Part shown: in pieces, positions 45,914-52,337 of the stretch
How the letters are laid out: every line of letters starts with the position of its first letter
Position numbering within the stretch: position 1 is the first letter of the stretch
NCBI GenBank assembly: GCA_017618355.1
Contig: JAFZUL010000030.1
Location: forward strand, 1-52,337
Direction: 5' to 3'
Source: Muribaculaceae bacterium
GTDB lineage: Bacteria; Bacteroidota; Bacteroidia; Bacteroidales; Muribaculaceae
DNA length: 52,337 nucleotides
Position numbers and translations under genes: made by a program
Notes under the pieces: model-generated
What the model saw: the letters and a program-made list of their open reading frames with translations, nothing else
Databases searched by the model: none
What the model was told of the DNA's origin: nothing

Positions 45914-46810
45914 ATGAAACAGGTGAAGATTTGGCTTGAAGCGATGCGCTTGCGCACACTGCCAGTATCAATGAGCGGAGTACTAATGGCAATTGGCATC
46001 ACGGCGTGGCAAGGACGATTTCAGTGGATGCCAGCACTGCTGTGCTTAGTGTTTGCGCTGCTGGCGCAGATTGCGTCAAACTTTGCCAACGAGTACTACG
46101 ACTACAAGAAAGGCTCCGACAAGAAAGGACGCGTGGGGCCTCGACGCGGCGTAACCGAGGGCGACATCAAGCCCACTACCCTACGCAATATCACCTACCT
46201 AACTCTTGCCGTCGCGTGTGCAGTGGGATGCTGCCTTATCCCCTACGGAGGATGGAAAATCATCCCTGTGGGAATACTCATAGCTGTTTTTGTGCTTGCC
46301 TACAGCGCAGGGCCTTATCCTCTATCTTATCATGGCCTTGGAGAACTCACTGTGTTCATATTCTACGGCTTAGTACCTGTCATTGCCAGCTATTATGTCA
46401 TAGCCCACACTATCGAAGCGCTGCCGGTGCTGGCATCGATGACAATAGGCTTTATGGGAGTAAACGTGCTACTGGTGAACAACTACCGCGACATGGAAGA
46501 CGACGCTGAGGCGGGCAAAAACACCGCCGTGGTAATCTTTGGCCGACAAATGGCCTCTACGGCTTATCTATTTAACGGCTTTATGGCGATTGCCATGCTG
46601 TCGCCACTATGGGTAATAGTATATTTCGGCAGCAAAGTGATGATGCCCAAGTGGACTTTCATCGCACCAATCCTCTACCTTATCTTCCATGTGGTAATAT
46701 GGGCAATGCTCAACCATCGCCGAGGCGCCAAACTCAATCCCCTTCTTGGCCTCACCGCCCTCAACATGCTCATCTTCACCATCATCATGTTATTGGCATT
46801 TGCGATATAA
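45914..46810 (+). CDS. menA: 1,4-dihydroxy-2-naphthoate polyprenyltransferase
   Basis: MenA joins a polyprenyl chain to 1,4-dihydroxy-2-naphthoate in menaquinone synthesis. This 298-aa membrane protein has about eight helices and the two Asp-rich UbiA motifs: NEYYDYKKGSD and NNYRDMEDDAEAGKNT. The N-terminal AMRLRTLPVSMSGVL is typical. No other men gene is in the window. The link with the lipoprotein just upstream is positional only. Confidence 0.94.
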   Translation: MKQVKIWLEAMRLRTLPVSMSGVLMAIGITAWQGRFQWMPALLCLVFALLAQIASNFANEYYDYKKGSDKKGRVGPRRGVTEGDIKPTTLRNITYLTLAVACAVGCCLIPYGGWKIIPVGILIAVFVLAYSAGPYPLSYHGLGELTVFIFYGLVPVIASYYVIAHTIEALPVLASMTIGFMGVNVLLVNNYRDMEDDAEAGKNTAVVIFGRQMASTAYLFNGFMAIAMLSPLWVIVYFGSKVMMPKWTFIAPILYLIFHVVIWAMLNHRRGAKLNPLLGLTALNMLIFTIIMLLAFAI

Positions 46811-46888
46811 TCTTTAGAGAGGCAAGAGGACGAGAAAACAAGAAGAGAGAGTACCAGGAGTTCAGTATTCAGTATTCTGCATTATGGA

Positions 46889-48241
46889 CTACCTCTCCAT
46901 AAAGTATTTCTTCATATCATTGATTTCTTCGTGCTTGAGGGTCTTGGTGGTGCCATCGGGCATACGGATAATGAATCGCAAGTCACTGGAGTTGAAGTTG
47001 AACGACAGGTTGTTGAAGTCGCGCTCGCGCTTGCTCAGTTCCTCGCTCAGACTCACAGTCTTGAGTTTGTGACAAAATTCAAAGTTAATCATATCCATGT
47101 GCTTGAACGAGTCGGGCAGATACACGCTCTCTATCTTTGAATTGCTGTAGAATGCACCTTTCTCTAAAGTCTCAAGTTTAGTGCCGAAATCTATAGTGGC
47201 AAGGTTATGGCAACTATGGAAAGCGCTCTCGCCAATAGAAACCACTTCGGTCATTGTGATAGAAGTGAGCAAGTTGCAGCCATAGAAGGCCATTGGGGCA
47301 ATCCTCTTGACAGTAGCTGGCACGGTGTAGTCTCCCAGATTTTTGCTTGGGGGGCAGGCAATGAGCTGTGTCATGTCTTTTGAGAAGAGTATGCCATCTT
47401 GCACGGTAAAGTGCTCGCTGCTCTCGGCCACCCTATACTCCTTCAACGCATCACACGACGAGAACGGGTTGCTTCTGAGCGAGGTAAGCGATGCTGGCAG
47501 GGTCACCTTCTCCAAAATGCGGCAGTTGTTGAACACATTATCTCCAATCTCAGTAAGCGCATCGGGCAATTCAATCTCAACGAGAGAAGTGCAGCCCGAG
47601 AAAACATCGCGCCCCAATTTCTGAAGACTCTTGGGCAAGGTGATGTGCTTAAGATTCTTGCAATAGGCAAAAGCATAGCTGTCGATGACCTCCACCGACT
47701 GTGGCAGCGTGATGCTCTCGAGCGACTTGCAATCGCTGAAAGCGCTGTTGTCTATCATAGTAATGCCCTCGGGCAAGTTAACCTCAGTTAGATTGTAGCA
47801 CTCTTGAAGGAGACGGTCAGGCACCAACTTGATGCCCTTGGGAAAGGTGAAAGATGTAAAACTCTCACAGTTCTCAAAGGCGCTGTAACCAATCTCCTTC
47901 ACGCTTGGCGGAATATTCACTTCCTTGAGTTTCTTGCAGTTGCAGAACGCCCAGATGTCAATCTTAGTCAAAGTGTTTGGCAATTTCACCTCAGTGATGT
48001 CCTCGCACCCGAAAAACGCCCAGCCACCCAGCGTAGTAACGGTGTAGGTGACGCCATCGTGTGTCACCTGGGCAGGAATCACCAATTTACCCTTAGGCAG
48101 ATGTTTGTCGTCGATTTTTGTTACCTTCACGCTATTGTCGTCAATAGCGGTGTACTTCAGCCCTTTCTGTATAAACTCCACCTGCGCCTTGGCAGCAATG
48201 ACGATGAATGCGATAATTGTCACAACTATAATTCGTCTCAT
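46889..48241 (-). CDS. Exported leucine-rich repeat protein (BspA-type)
   Basis: This 450-aa protein has a signal peptide (MRRIIVVTIIAFIVIAAKAQ) and about thirteen leucine-rich repeats of about 23 residues in the Treponema/BspA pattern (TEIGDNVFNNCRILEKVTLP and VEVIDSYAFAYCKNLKHITL). The C terminus is short and lacks the Gly-rich sorting domain of type IX secretion. BspA-type proteins bind host matrix in some oral Bacteroidetes; in commensals the role is open. It has a TAAATTTG -7 box at 48277-48284. Confidence 0.92.
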   Translation of the reverse strand: MRRIIVVTIIAFIVIAAKAQVEFIQKGLKYTAIDDNSVKVTKIDDKHLPKGKLVIPAQVTHDGVTYTVTTLGGWAFFGCEDITEVKLPNTLTKIDIWAFCNCKKLKEVNIPPSVKEIGYSAFENCESFTSFTFPKGIKLVPDRLLQECYNLTEVNLPEGITMIDNSAFSDCKSLESITLPQSVEVIDSYAFAYCKNLKHITLPKSLQKLGRDVFSGCTSLVEIELPDALTEIGDNVFNNCRILEKVTLPASLTSLRSNPFSSCDALKEYRVAESSEHFTVQDGILFSKDMTQLIACPPSKNLGDYTVPATVKRIAPMAFYGCNLLTSITMTEVVSIGESAFHSCHNLATIDFGTKLETLEKGAFYSNSKIESVYLPDSFKHMDMINFEFCHKLKTVSLSEELSKRERDFNNLSFNFNSSDLRFIIRMPDGTTKTLKHEEINDMKKYFMER

Positions 48242-48276
48242 GATGCTAATCAGTTTAATAGGTTAATGAAAACTTA

Positions 48277-48284
48277 CAAATTTA
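48277..48284 (-). promoter_or_regulatory. -7 box for the leucine-rich repeat gene
   Basis: TAAATTTG on the minus strand, 35 bases before the start codon. A TTTG lies 17 bases further upstream (48302-48305), a shorter spacing than usual. Confidence 0.55.
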
Positions 48285-48360
48285 CGTATTATTTTTGACA
48301 ACAAAGCATTTTTAAGACGAAAACGCGAATGTGGAATTAAAAAATGCATCTGTTGCTATG

Positions 48361-49374
48361 TTATGGCGCATGCTCAACAAATTCCACTTTGAGGCTAGGG
48401 AACACTTGCTTAAGAGCGTATTTCAGACTGCTAGATGAGCAGCCATAGAACTCAACTTCAAGTTCGATGACGTTAAGATTATTTTCATCCTCTTCAATCG
48501 TCTGAATATAGCCCACGTAGGCACTAGAACCCACCAGCATCTTCATCACTGCTTCGAGGGGCAGATACATAAAGGGCTCAGAGTGCTCGCCAAACTTCTC
48601 ATAAAGCAGTCGCAGCATATCCTTCACAGCGGGAACGTCAGCACCTTCAAGACGGTAGGTGGCAAAATCAGGGAACGACTCTATGGCGTCTTTGCGGTCT
48701 TCACGCGCTTCCTTTTCTGGATCAAATTCCACATTTACTCGGTCGTAGTAGGTCTTGGCTTTTGCATAGTCAACGAATATGCCGTTCTCCTCGTCACCAT
48801 AACGGTATTTGTCACCTCGTTGCTCAATAGCCTTTGGATCACCACGACGGTATAGCTCGTTTTCTATCTCGTCATCTAAAGTGTAGAAAGAACCTTGCAG
48901 CTGTCGCAACATATATATGTCCAAAATCTTGAGTTGAGATAACACAGCCTTTTCATTTTTATCAAGCAGATCTTTGTCGGGCGTGAATACGGTTTCATCA
49001 TCAATAATGTCAAGACGAAAAAAGGTAACTGTTTCTTGTGTATCCTCGTCAAAGAAGTCTTCTTCGTAGATACGCCTTTTGTGATACATTCCCTCAGTAA
49101 TGATTTTCACAGCTGGAATGAAATGCTCGAGGGCGAGCGGTTTGAGCCACTTGAGATCTTCGTCATTCATCATCATGTAGAGCACAACGTCATATTCATA
49201 ACAACTTTCTATCTCAAGGAGCTTTTGCAGATAGGCTTTCTGTTCCTCGATGGAGCCCGCGCGTGCTGCATCAAGTCGCTGCTTAGCAACAGCTTCGTTT
49301 ACTAAACTCATATGATTTTGAGTCTTTTTAAGATTAATCAGTTGTTGTTTTTCTTCTGCGTCAATTATCCTCAT
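48361..49374 (-). CDS. Protein of unknown function with one Sel1-like repeat
   Basis: This 337-aa soluble acidic protein starts at 49374 (MRIIDAEEKQQLINLKKTQN), with AGGA just upstream, overlapping the preceding stop by 14 bases. A longer frame to 49461 would overlap that gene by 101 bases. Residues about 180-215 look like one Sel1-like helix pair: EQRGDKYRYGDEENG then DYAKAKTYYDRV. The rest has no motif I recognise. It is the last gene of a four-gene minus-strand run. No export signal. Confidence 0.75.
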   Translation of the reverse strand: MRIIDAEEKQQLINLKKTQNHMSLVNEAVAKQRLDAARAGSIEEQKAYLQKLLEIESCYEYDVVLYMMMNDEDLKWLKPLALEHFIPAVKIITEGMYHKRRIYEEDFFDEDTQETVTFFRLDIIDDETVFTPDKDLLDKNEKAVLSQLKILDIYMLRQLQGSFYTLDDEIENELYRRGDPKAIEQRGDKYRYGDEENGIFVDYAKAKTYYDRVNVEFDPEKEAREDRKDAIESFPDFATYRLEGADVPAVKDMLRLLYEKFGEHSEPFMYLPLEAVMKMLVGSSAYVGYIQTIEEDENNLNVIELEVEFYGCSSSSLKYALKQVFPSLKVEFVEHAP

Positions 49375-49816
49375 TTCCTTCAAGAATCTCTGAGTAGCCT
49401 TCAAAAAGTTTTTCCACGTTAAACCAGCACTCGGTGCGGTATTTTGTCTCATTATCTTCATCGTCGGTAACCGTGACCTCAGCTTCTATCACATCGTAGT
49501 GAACGTCGTCAATTACTAAGAGTCTTTGGCGCAAGCGTTTAAAGTTCTCGAAATAATTGCCTCTCTCGGGGTAAAGATCATCGAGCTCAAGCACCTCAAG
49601 CTCAGCGCGCTGCTTTGCGAATTGGTACTCGAAGCCAACTCCCTTCATCGAATCCTCAGTAGTAATCACCACAGCATCTTCCTTGCCGTAGCCCCAACCA
49701 CAATCGCCACTGATGGGAATCTCATCGCCAAGATAAAATGACATAATTAATTTAGAACGCTCCAACCCCGTAACACGCGGCAGAGTTTCAAGATTTTGTT
49801 TTTCTTCTTTTTTCAT
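49361..49816 (-). CDS. Protein of unknown function
   Basis: This 151-aa acidic protein (MKKEEKQNLETLPRVTGLER at the start) has a strand-rich middle with GDCGWGYGKEDAVVIT and a C-terminal Glu-rich end. No known motif, no signal peptide. It starts 3 bases after the preceding 113-aa gene and its end overlaps the Sel1-like gene, so it is in a tight operon. Confidence 0.75.
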   Translation of the reverse strand: MKKEEKQNLETLPRVTGLERSKLIMSFYLGDEIPISGDCGWGYGKEDAVVITTEDSMKGVGFEYQFAKQRAELEVLELDDLYPERGNYFENFKRLRQRLLVIDDVHYDVIEAEVTVTDDEDNETKYRTECWFNVEKLFEGYSEILEGNEDN

Positions 49817-49819
49817 GAT

Positions 49820-50161
49820 TTATCCTTTTACTTTATATCCAAACGAGAACATCTCTTCATATAACTCAGGCGCATTTTCAGCCATATACTCCATAAGGGC
49901 TTCGGCAATGTCGCGACCTATGCCATATTTCAAATCATAGTAGTCGCCAGGAATCCGTTCGCCCATATGCTCATGACCATATTGCTTGGTGCACACATGG
50001 AACTCTATGGTTTCATCATCGATGTCTGTGTTGATTGTCAAGCCAGCTGGGCAACGCTTACACTCCTCAACAATGTACTGCTTGAACTTGCTTGTGAAAA
50101 ACACATCGTCAAACAGTTTGTCGTACTTGAACTTAAATTGCAGTTTTTCTTCTTGTGTCAT
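49820..50161 (-). CDS. Protein of unknown function
   Basis: This 113-aa protein (MTQEEKLQFKFKYDKLFDDV) contains two Cys in EECKRCPAG and a His-rich YGHEHMGERIP, with a C-terminal helix pair. The Cys/His distribution might bind a metal, but no family is recognised. Second gene of the four-gene run; gap to the first is 13 bases. Confidence 0.75.
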   Translation of the reverse strand: MTQEEKLQFKFKYDKLFDDVFFTSKFKQYIVEECKRCPAGLTINTDIDDETIEFHVCTKQYGHEHMGERIPGDYYDLKYGIGRDIAEALMEYMAENAPELYEEMFSFGYKVKG

Positions 50162-50174
50162 AGCAAATCATTTA

Positions 50175-50609
50175 TTAGGGTTTATTTTTGTTTTCATTGA
50201 GTTTGGCGAGCAGGTGCTCGTTAGCCGATATATCATGCTGAAGTTTGGCAAGGCGATTTCTGGCGACCCTGAGATGAAGAGAGAGTTTGGCAATAGCTCG
50301 CGAACGAGCCTCATCAATGGTATGGAAAATGTTGTCATGTACCACTGTCACATCATTACTGAGTAACACATTGTAGCGTGTTATGAAACGGCTGCCGTGC
50401 CAAATGAATTGCTTGATACAGCTCTGCTTAATCTTGTGCAACGTGCCGGGTTGAATATAATAAACCATGTCGCCCAATTCAAACTTGCCGTTCAATAGCG
50501 ATTCAATTCTAGTGATAGGCTCTTGCGGCCTCTCTGAATCGTGCAAAATGCATTCGTCTTCATCATTAACTCGTATGCCGGATTTGTATTTTCTTATCTT
50601 CATCTTCAT
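50175..50609 (-). CDS. Protein of unknown function with C-terminal coiled coil
   Basis: This 144-aa basic protein (MKMKIRKYKSGIRVNDEDEC) has a middle beta region (FELGDMVYYIQPG, SH3/KOW-like look) and a C-terminal helix with heptads (LRVARNRLAKLQHDISANEH). An ATG two codons later is a possible start. It is the first gene of the four-gene run and is preceded, 22 bases upstream, by the shared promoter-like element at 50631-50664. Confidence 0.72.
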   Translation of the reverse strand: MKMKIRKYKSGIRVNDEDECILHDSERPQEPITRIESLLNGKFELGDMVYYIQPGTLHKIKQSCIKQFIWHGSRFITRYNVLLSNDVTVVHDNIFHTIDEARSRAIAKLSLHLRVARNRLAKLQHDISANEHLLAKLNENKNKP

Positions 50610-50630
50610 AATGGTTAATACTTACATCCC

Positions 50631-50664
50631 TAATATTGAAACATCTCTCAAAAAATTCAAAAAT
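50631..50664 (-). promoter_or_regulatory. Shared promoter-like element, copy A
   Basis: Read on the minus strand: ATTTTTGAATTTTTTGA, then ATATTA; TTGAAT and ATATTA are 18 bases apart, and GGGATGTAAG follows. It lies 21 bases before the start of the 144-aa gene. Two more copies occur at 51876-51907 and 52247-52278. Confidence 0.55.
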
Positions 50665-50722
50665 CGGCACAACTTTTTTTCTCGGTATTGTTGGAGCGAG
50701 CTCTACTCTACCCTCGTTTGCA

Positions 50723-51508
50723 CTAGATTTCGTAATATCTCATGCGGTGAACGCAGTATCCATCATGTCGCTCGCCGCTGTCAAGCAATTCCTTCAAGTG
50801 ATTATTCATGCGGTCGATATCCTCCTCGCTGGCGATGACGTCGCCATGGCACTGCTTGACGTAAGCCACAAGTTCGTCGAACGAAGAAAATCCTTTTACA
50901 TTGTTCATTATTTGCCAAGGGCCCTCTTCTTCATCATCTAAATAACCTATGCTATATTTGAAATACACATAGCGAACGGGGAAGAAGCGTCCTTCTATGT
51001 CCGAACAACTATAGCAATAGTTAGAATATAAGTCATTGGCGACATACAATTTAATGCCTGGAAACTTTTCCTGGATCAATCTATATATGTCAACGTATGG
51101 GCGTCTATGGCATTCATCTCGCCAAGTCAGCACTTCATGGTCAAGCTTTACACCCTCGCATGGGTCATCAACTTCTTTATGCCAATCGGGTAGGCCCATT
51201 TCGGCTCTAATATCCTCAATCCAGTGCAACTCACCTTTCTGGAACTTGACATCCCAAAAATATCCTTCTCCATGTATTTCATTCCATTTTAACCCCCAAA
51301 GTTTAGCGAGATTTACGTATGACAAATACCCCTTTTTCTCGGTTTTTGATGTTCTATCCAGTCCTAACAAATCATCAAGGAAGTCATTATTAGGCCACTC
51401 TTCGAAGATTGCATCGTGGTTGTCTTCAAAAAAACGTTTCAAAGCCTCTAATTCCTGGCGCTCGCCATCGGCCACAACAAGGCCGGGCACTCCGTAATCC
51501 ATTATCAT
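50723..51508 (-). CDS. Protein of unknown function (261 aa)
   Basis: Soluble acidic protein, starting MIMDYGVPGLVVADGERQEL; the second Met (51502) is an equally possible start. It is rich in aromatic residues (YFWDVKF, YSNYCYSC, FPVRYVYFKYS) and has several Cys. There is no motif I recognise. It has its own TATATTTG -7 box at 51535-51542 and does not use the shared element that precedes the genes on either side. Role unknown; it may be an acquired single gene. Confidence 0.75.
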   Translation of the reverse strand: MIMDYGVPGLVVADGERQELEALKRFFEDNHDAIFEEWPNNDFLDDLLGLDRTSKTEKKGYLSYVNLAKLWGLKWNEIHGEGYFWDVKFQKGELHWIEDIRAEMGLPDWHKEVDDPCEGVKLDHEVLTWRDECHRRPYVDIYRLIQEKFPGIKLYVANDLYSNYCYSCSDIEGRFFPVRYVYFKYSIGYLDDEEEGPWQIMNNVKGFSSFDELVAYVKQCHGDVIASEEDIDRMNNHLKELLDSGERHDGYCVHRMRYYEI

Positions 51509-51534
51509 CGCTGTAAGTTTTTTTTGTGATAATG

Positions 51535-51542
51535 CAAATATA
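51535..51542 (-). promoter_or_regulatory. -7 box for the 261-aa gene
   Basis: TATATTTG on the minus strand, 26 bases before the start codon, with a TTG 20 bases upstream. Confidence 0.6.
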
Positions 51543-51585
51543 ATATTTTTTTATCAAAAATACAATAGCTGCAAATTGTTTTTAA

Positions 51586-51610
51586 GAAAAAATCGGTCAA
51601 AAGACCGATT
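51586..51610 (-). terminator. Rho-independent terminator after the 74-aa gene
   Basis: On the minus strand AATCGGTC-TTTT-GACCGATT is followed by TTTTTC: a perfect 8-base stem, starting 5 bases after the stop codon. Confidence 0.9.
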
Positions 51611-51615
51611 CATGT

Positions 51616-51840
51616 TCAGGCGGCTGCTGCAAGGCTAGCAGGAACAAGGTTCATGTGACTGATAAGACGGCTGAGCAGGTCATCGGCTGCGGCTCGGTCA
51701 AGTGCATCGAGCTTTATGCAGTAGGTGCCGAAACAGCGGTAGGTAGATGCGTTGATGTGCTGGCTAGCGATGAATTTGCGCATGAGCTTGAACATAGAGA
51801 ACGAACGGGTGCTGAGAGTGGTGTTTGAATCTTTTTTCAT
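51616..51840 (-). CDS. Small protein of unknown function (74 aa)
   Basis: Starts MKKDSNTTLSTRSFSMFKLM and ends in an Ala-rich tail (LVPASLAAAA). An in-frame ATG at 51867 lies only 8 bases after the -10-like ATATTA of the shared element and would give an almost leaderless message, so the ATG at 51840 is preferred. No family recognised; basic N-terminal half, helical C-terminal half. It is monocistronic: shared element upstream, perfect terminator downstream. Confidence 0.68.
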   Translation of the reverse strand: MKKDSNTTLSTRSFSMFKLMRKFIASQHINASTYRCFGTYCIKLDALDRAAADDLLSRLISHMNLVPASLAAAA

Positions 51841-51875
51841 AGCAGTGAATTTTTTAAAATTTTTCATTACATCAG

Positions 51876-51907
51876 TAATATAGATAGATTCAAAAAAAAT
51901 TCAAAAA
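51876..51907 (-). promoter_or_regulatory. Shared promoter-like element, copy B
   Basis: Minus strand: ATTTTTGAATTTTTTTTGA and ATATTA, 17 bases between TTGAAT and ATATTA, followed by CTGATGTAATG. It lies 35 bases before the start of the 74-aa gene. Confidence 0.55.
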
Positions 51908-51933
51908 TTTTGGCTATTATTTTCTGTTTTTTC

Positions 51934-52206
51934 TCAATGGCGTTGTAACACCAATTGGATAATAACATCAACCACCATCCATTTTTCGGTGTCGTTCTGT
52001 CGATGGGCGATTATTTCTATCATGCGCAGCAAACCGGTCATCGTAATGAGTCGATAGCCATTTTTCCCTTCAAAGTCTTTAAACAATTTTAAATCATGCT
52101 CTGTAAACAGAGAAAGAACATCTTGTAATGGTCTGCCAATGAAATTTTCACATTCTGCAACGGGATTAACAATTCTTGTGTTGTCTCTAAGTCTAAATTT
52201 TGCCAT
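51934..52206 (-). CDS. Small protein of unknown function (90 aa)
   Basis: Starts MAKFRLRDNTRIVNPVAECE, then GRPLQDVLSLFTEHDLKLFK and a C-terminal helix-rich part (LLRMIEIIAH, DVIIQLVLQRH). Helical and soluble; I know no family. It is preceded by the shared element at 52247-52278, with an inverted repeat in the leader, and followed by a copy of the element for the next gene. Confidence 0.7.
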   Translation of the reverse strand: MAKFRLRDNTRIVNPVAECENFIGRPLQDVLSLFTEHDLKLFKDFEGKNGYRLITMTGLLRMIEIIAHRQNDTEKWMVVDVIIQLVLQRH

Positions 52207-52217
52207 AACAAACGATT

Positions 52218-52249
52218 TTAGGAGTGAAACTTTTTTCTTTCACCCCTAA
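52218..52249 (-). repeat. Inverted repeat in the leader of the 90-aa gene
   Basis: Arms 52218-52229 and 52238-52249, 12 bases each, loop of 8. In minus-strand RNA all 12 pair, with one G-U; in plus-strand RNA the same position would be an A-C mismatch. It overlaps the -10-like ATATTA. It has no T run, so it looks like a leader hairpin or protein site more than a terminator. Confidence 0.6.
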
Positions 52250-52278
52250 TATCGTCACTTTTCAAAAAAATTCAAAAA
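52247..52278 (-). promoter_or_regulatory. Shared promoter-like element, copy C
   Basis: Minus strand: ATTTTTGAATTTTTTTGA and ATATTA, 17 bases between TTGAAT and ATATTA, followed by GGGGTGAAAG. It lies 40 bases before the start at 52206. Confidence 0.55.
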
Positions 52279-52287
52279 TCGAGGCAT

Positions 52288-52337
52288 TTATTTTTTAGCT
52301 TCCCACTCAAGCATGCCTTCATTAATTGTAGGACAAC
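52288..52337 (-). CDS. 3' end of a gene running off the right edge
   Basis: One of the three minus-strand frames reads CPTINEGMLEWEAKK and stops at TAA (52288-52290), just before copy C of the shared element. The piece looks like the hydrophilic C terminus of a real protein, but only 15 residues are visible, so neither family nor coding status is certain. Confidence 0.4.
   Translation of the reverse strand, partial: CPTINEGMLEWEAKK

Noticed and set aside
46889-48241. Leucine-rich repeat protein as a type IX secretion cargo
   Set aside because: No Gly-rich C-terminal sorting domain is visible; the protein ends shortly after the repeats.

Overview
The window reads as chromosomal DNA of a Bacteroidales bacterium, most likely of the Muribaculaceae/Prevotellaceae type (inference). 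The evidence is: about twenty Bacteroidetes-style -7 boxes (TAnnTTTG), several with a TTTG -33 element 19-20 bases upstream, placed 20-60 bases before genes; few Shine-Dalgarno sequences; many Bacteroidales families (DUF4199, YARHG, DUF5715, a PorE-like OmpA lipoprotein, the long form of IspG, BspA-type leucine-rich repeats, CotH with a dockerin); and many lipoprotein signals. No tRNA, rRNA, CRISPR array, insertion sequence or prophage was seen.

Layout. 1-4701: the 5' end of a secreted protein (minus), then two tandem DRGH-motif nucleases (one membrane-anchored, one exported), mnmE and an AT-rich orphan gene. 4745-8177: a short agmatine-deiminase-like protein (minus), then a tightly coupled short-chain dehydrogenase and acyl-adenylating enzyme (plus). 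8187-12779: mostly minus strand, with DUF169 and YjbR proteins, a lipoprotein on plus, a GNAT/unknown/thioredoxin-like run, a RhuM-Fic/Doc protein and a small Cys-containing protein. 12903-19457: a SpoU methyltransferase (plus), then sbcC-sbcD and a GH53 endo-galactanase (minus). 19600-25839: a plus run with a YARHG protein, ligA, a DUF4199 membrane protein, a GT2 glycosyltransferase, a lipoprotein and an outer-membrane-like protein. 25905-32825: a flavin oxidoreductase (minus), a 97-aa orphan (plus), a membrane metallophosphoesterase (minus), a plus run of exported nitroreductase, DUF5715, HAD phosphatase and aroB, then a lipoprotein (minus). 32935-46810: a long plus stretch of housekeeping and envelope genes (MATE, dusB, rpoN, PAP2-like, ispG, CotH-dockerin, PorE-like, ribE, YfcE-like phosphodiesterase, two lipoproteins, menA). 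46889-52337: all minus strand, with a leucine-rich repeat protein and then genes of unknown function to the window end.

Most of the window is ordinary core genome: tRNA modification, DNA repair and ligation, and isoprenoid, menaquinone, riboflavin and shikimate synthesis. The right end is the least explained part. Three transcription units there (starting at 50609, 51840 and 52206) share one promoter-like element, ATTTTTGAATT(T)n-GA with ATATTA placed so that TTGAAT and ATATTA are 17-18 bases apart, with further similarity just downstream. It differs from the -33/-7 promoters used elsewhere in the window, and it is the strongest candidate here for an undescribed regulatory unit.
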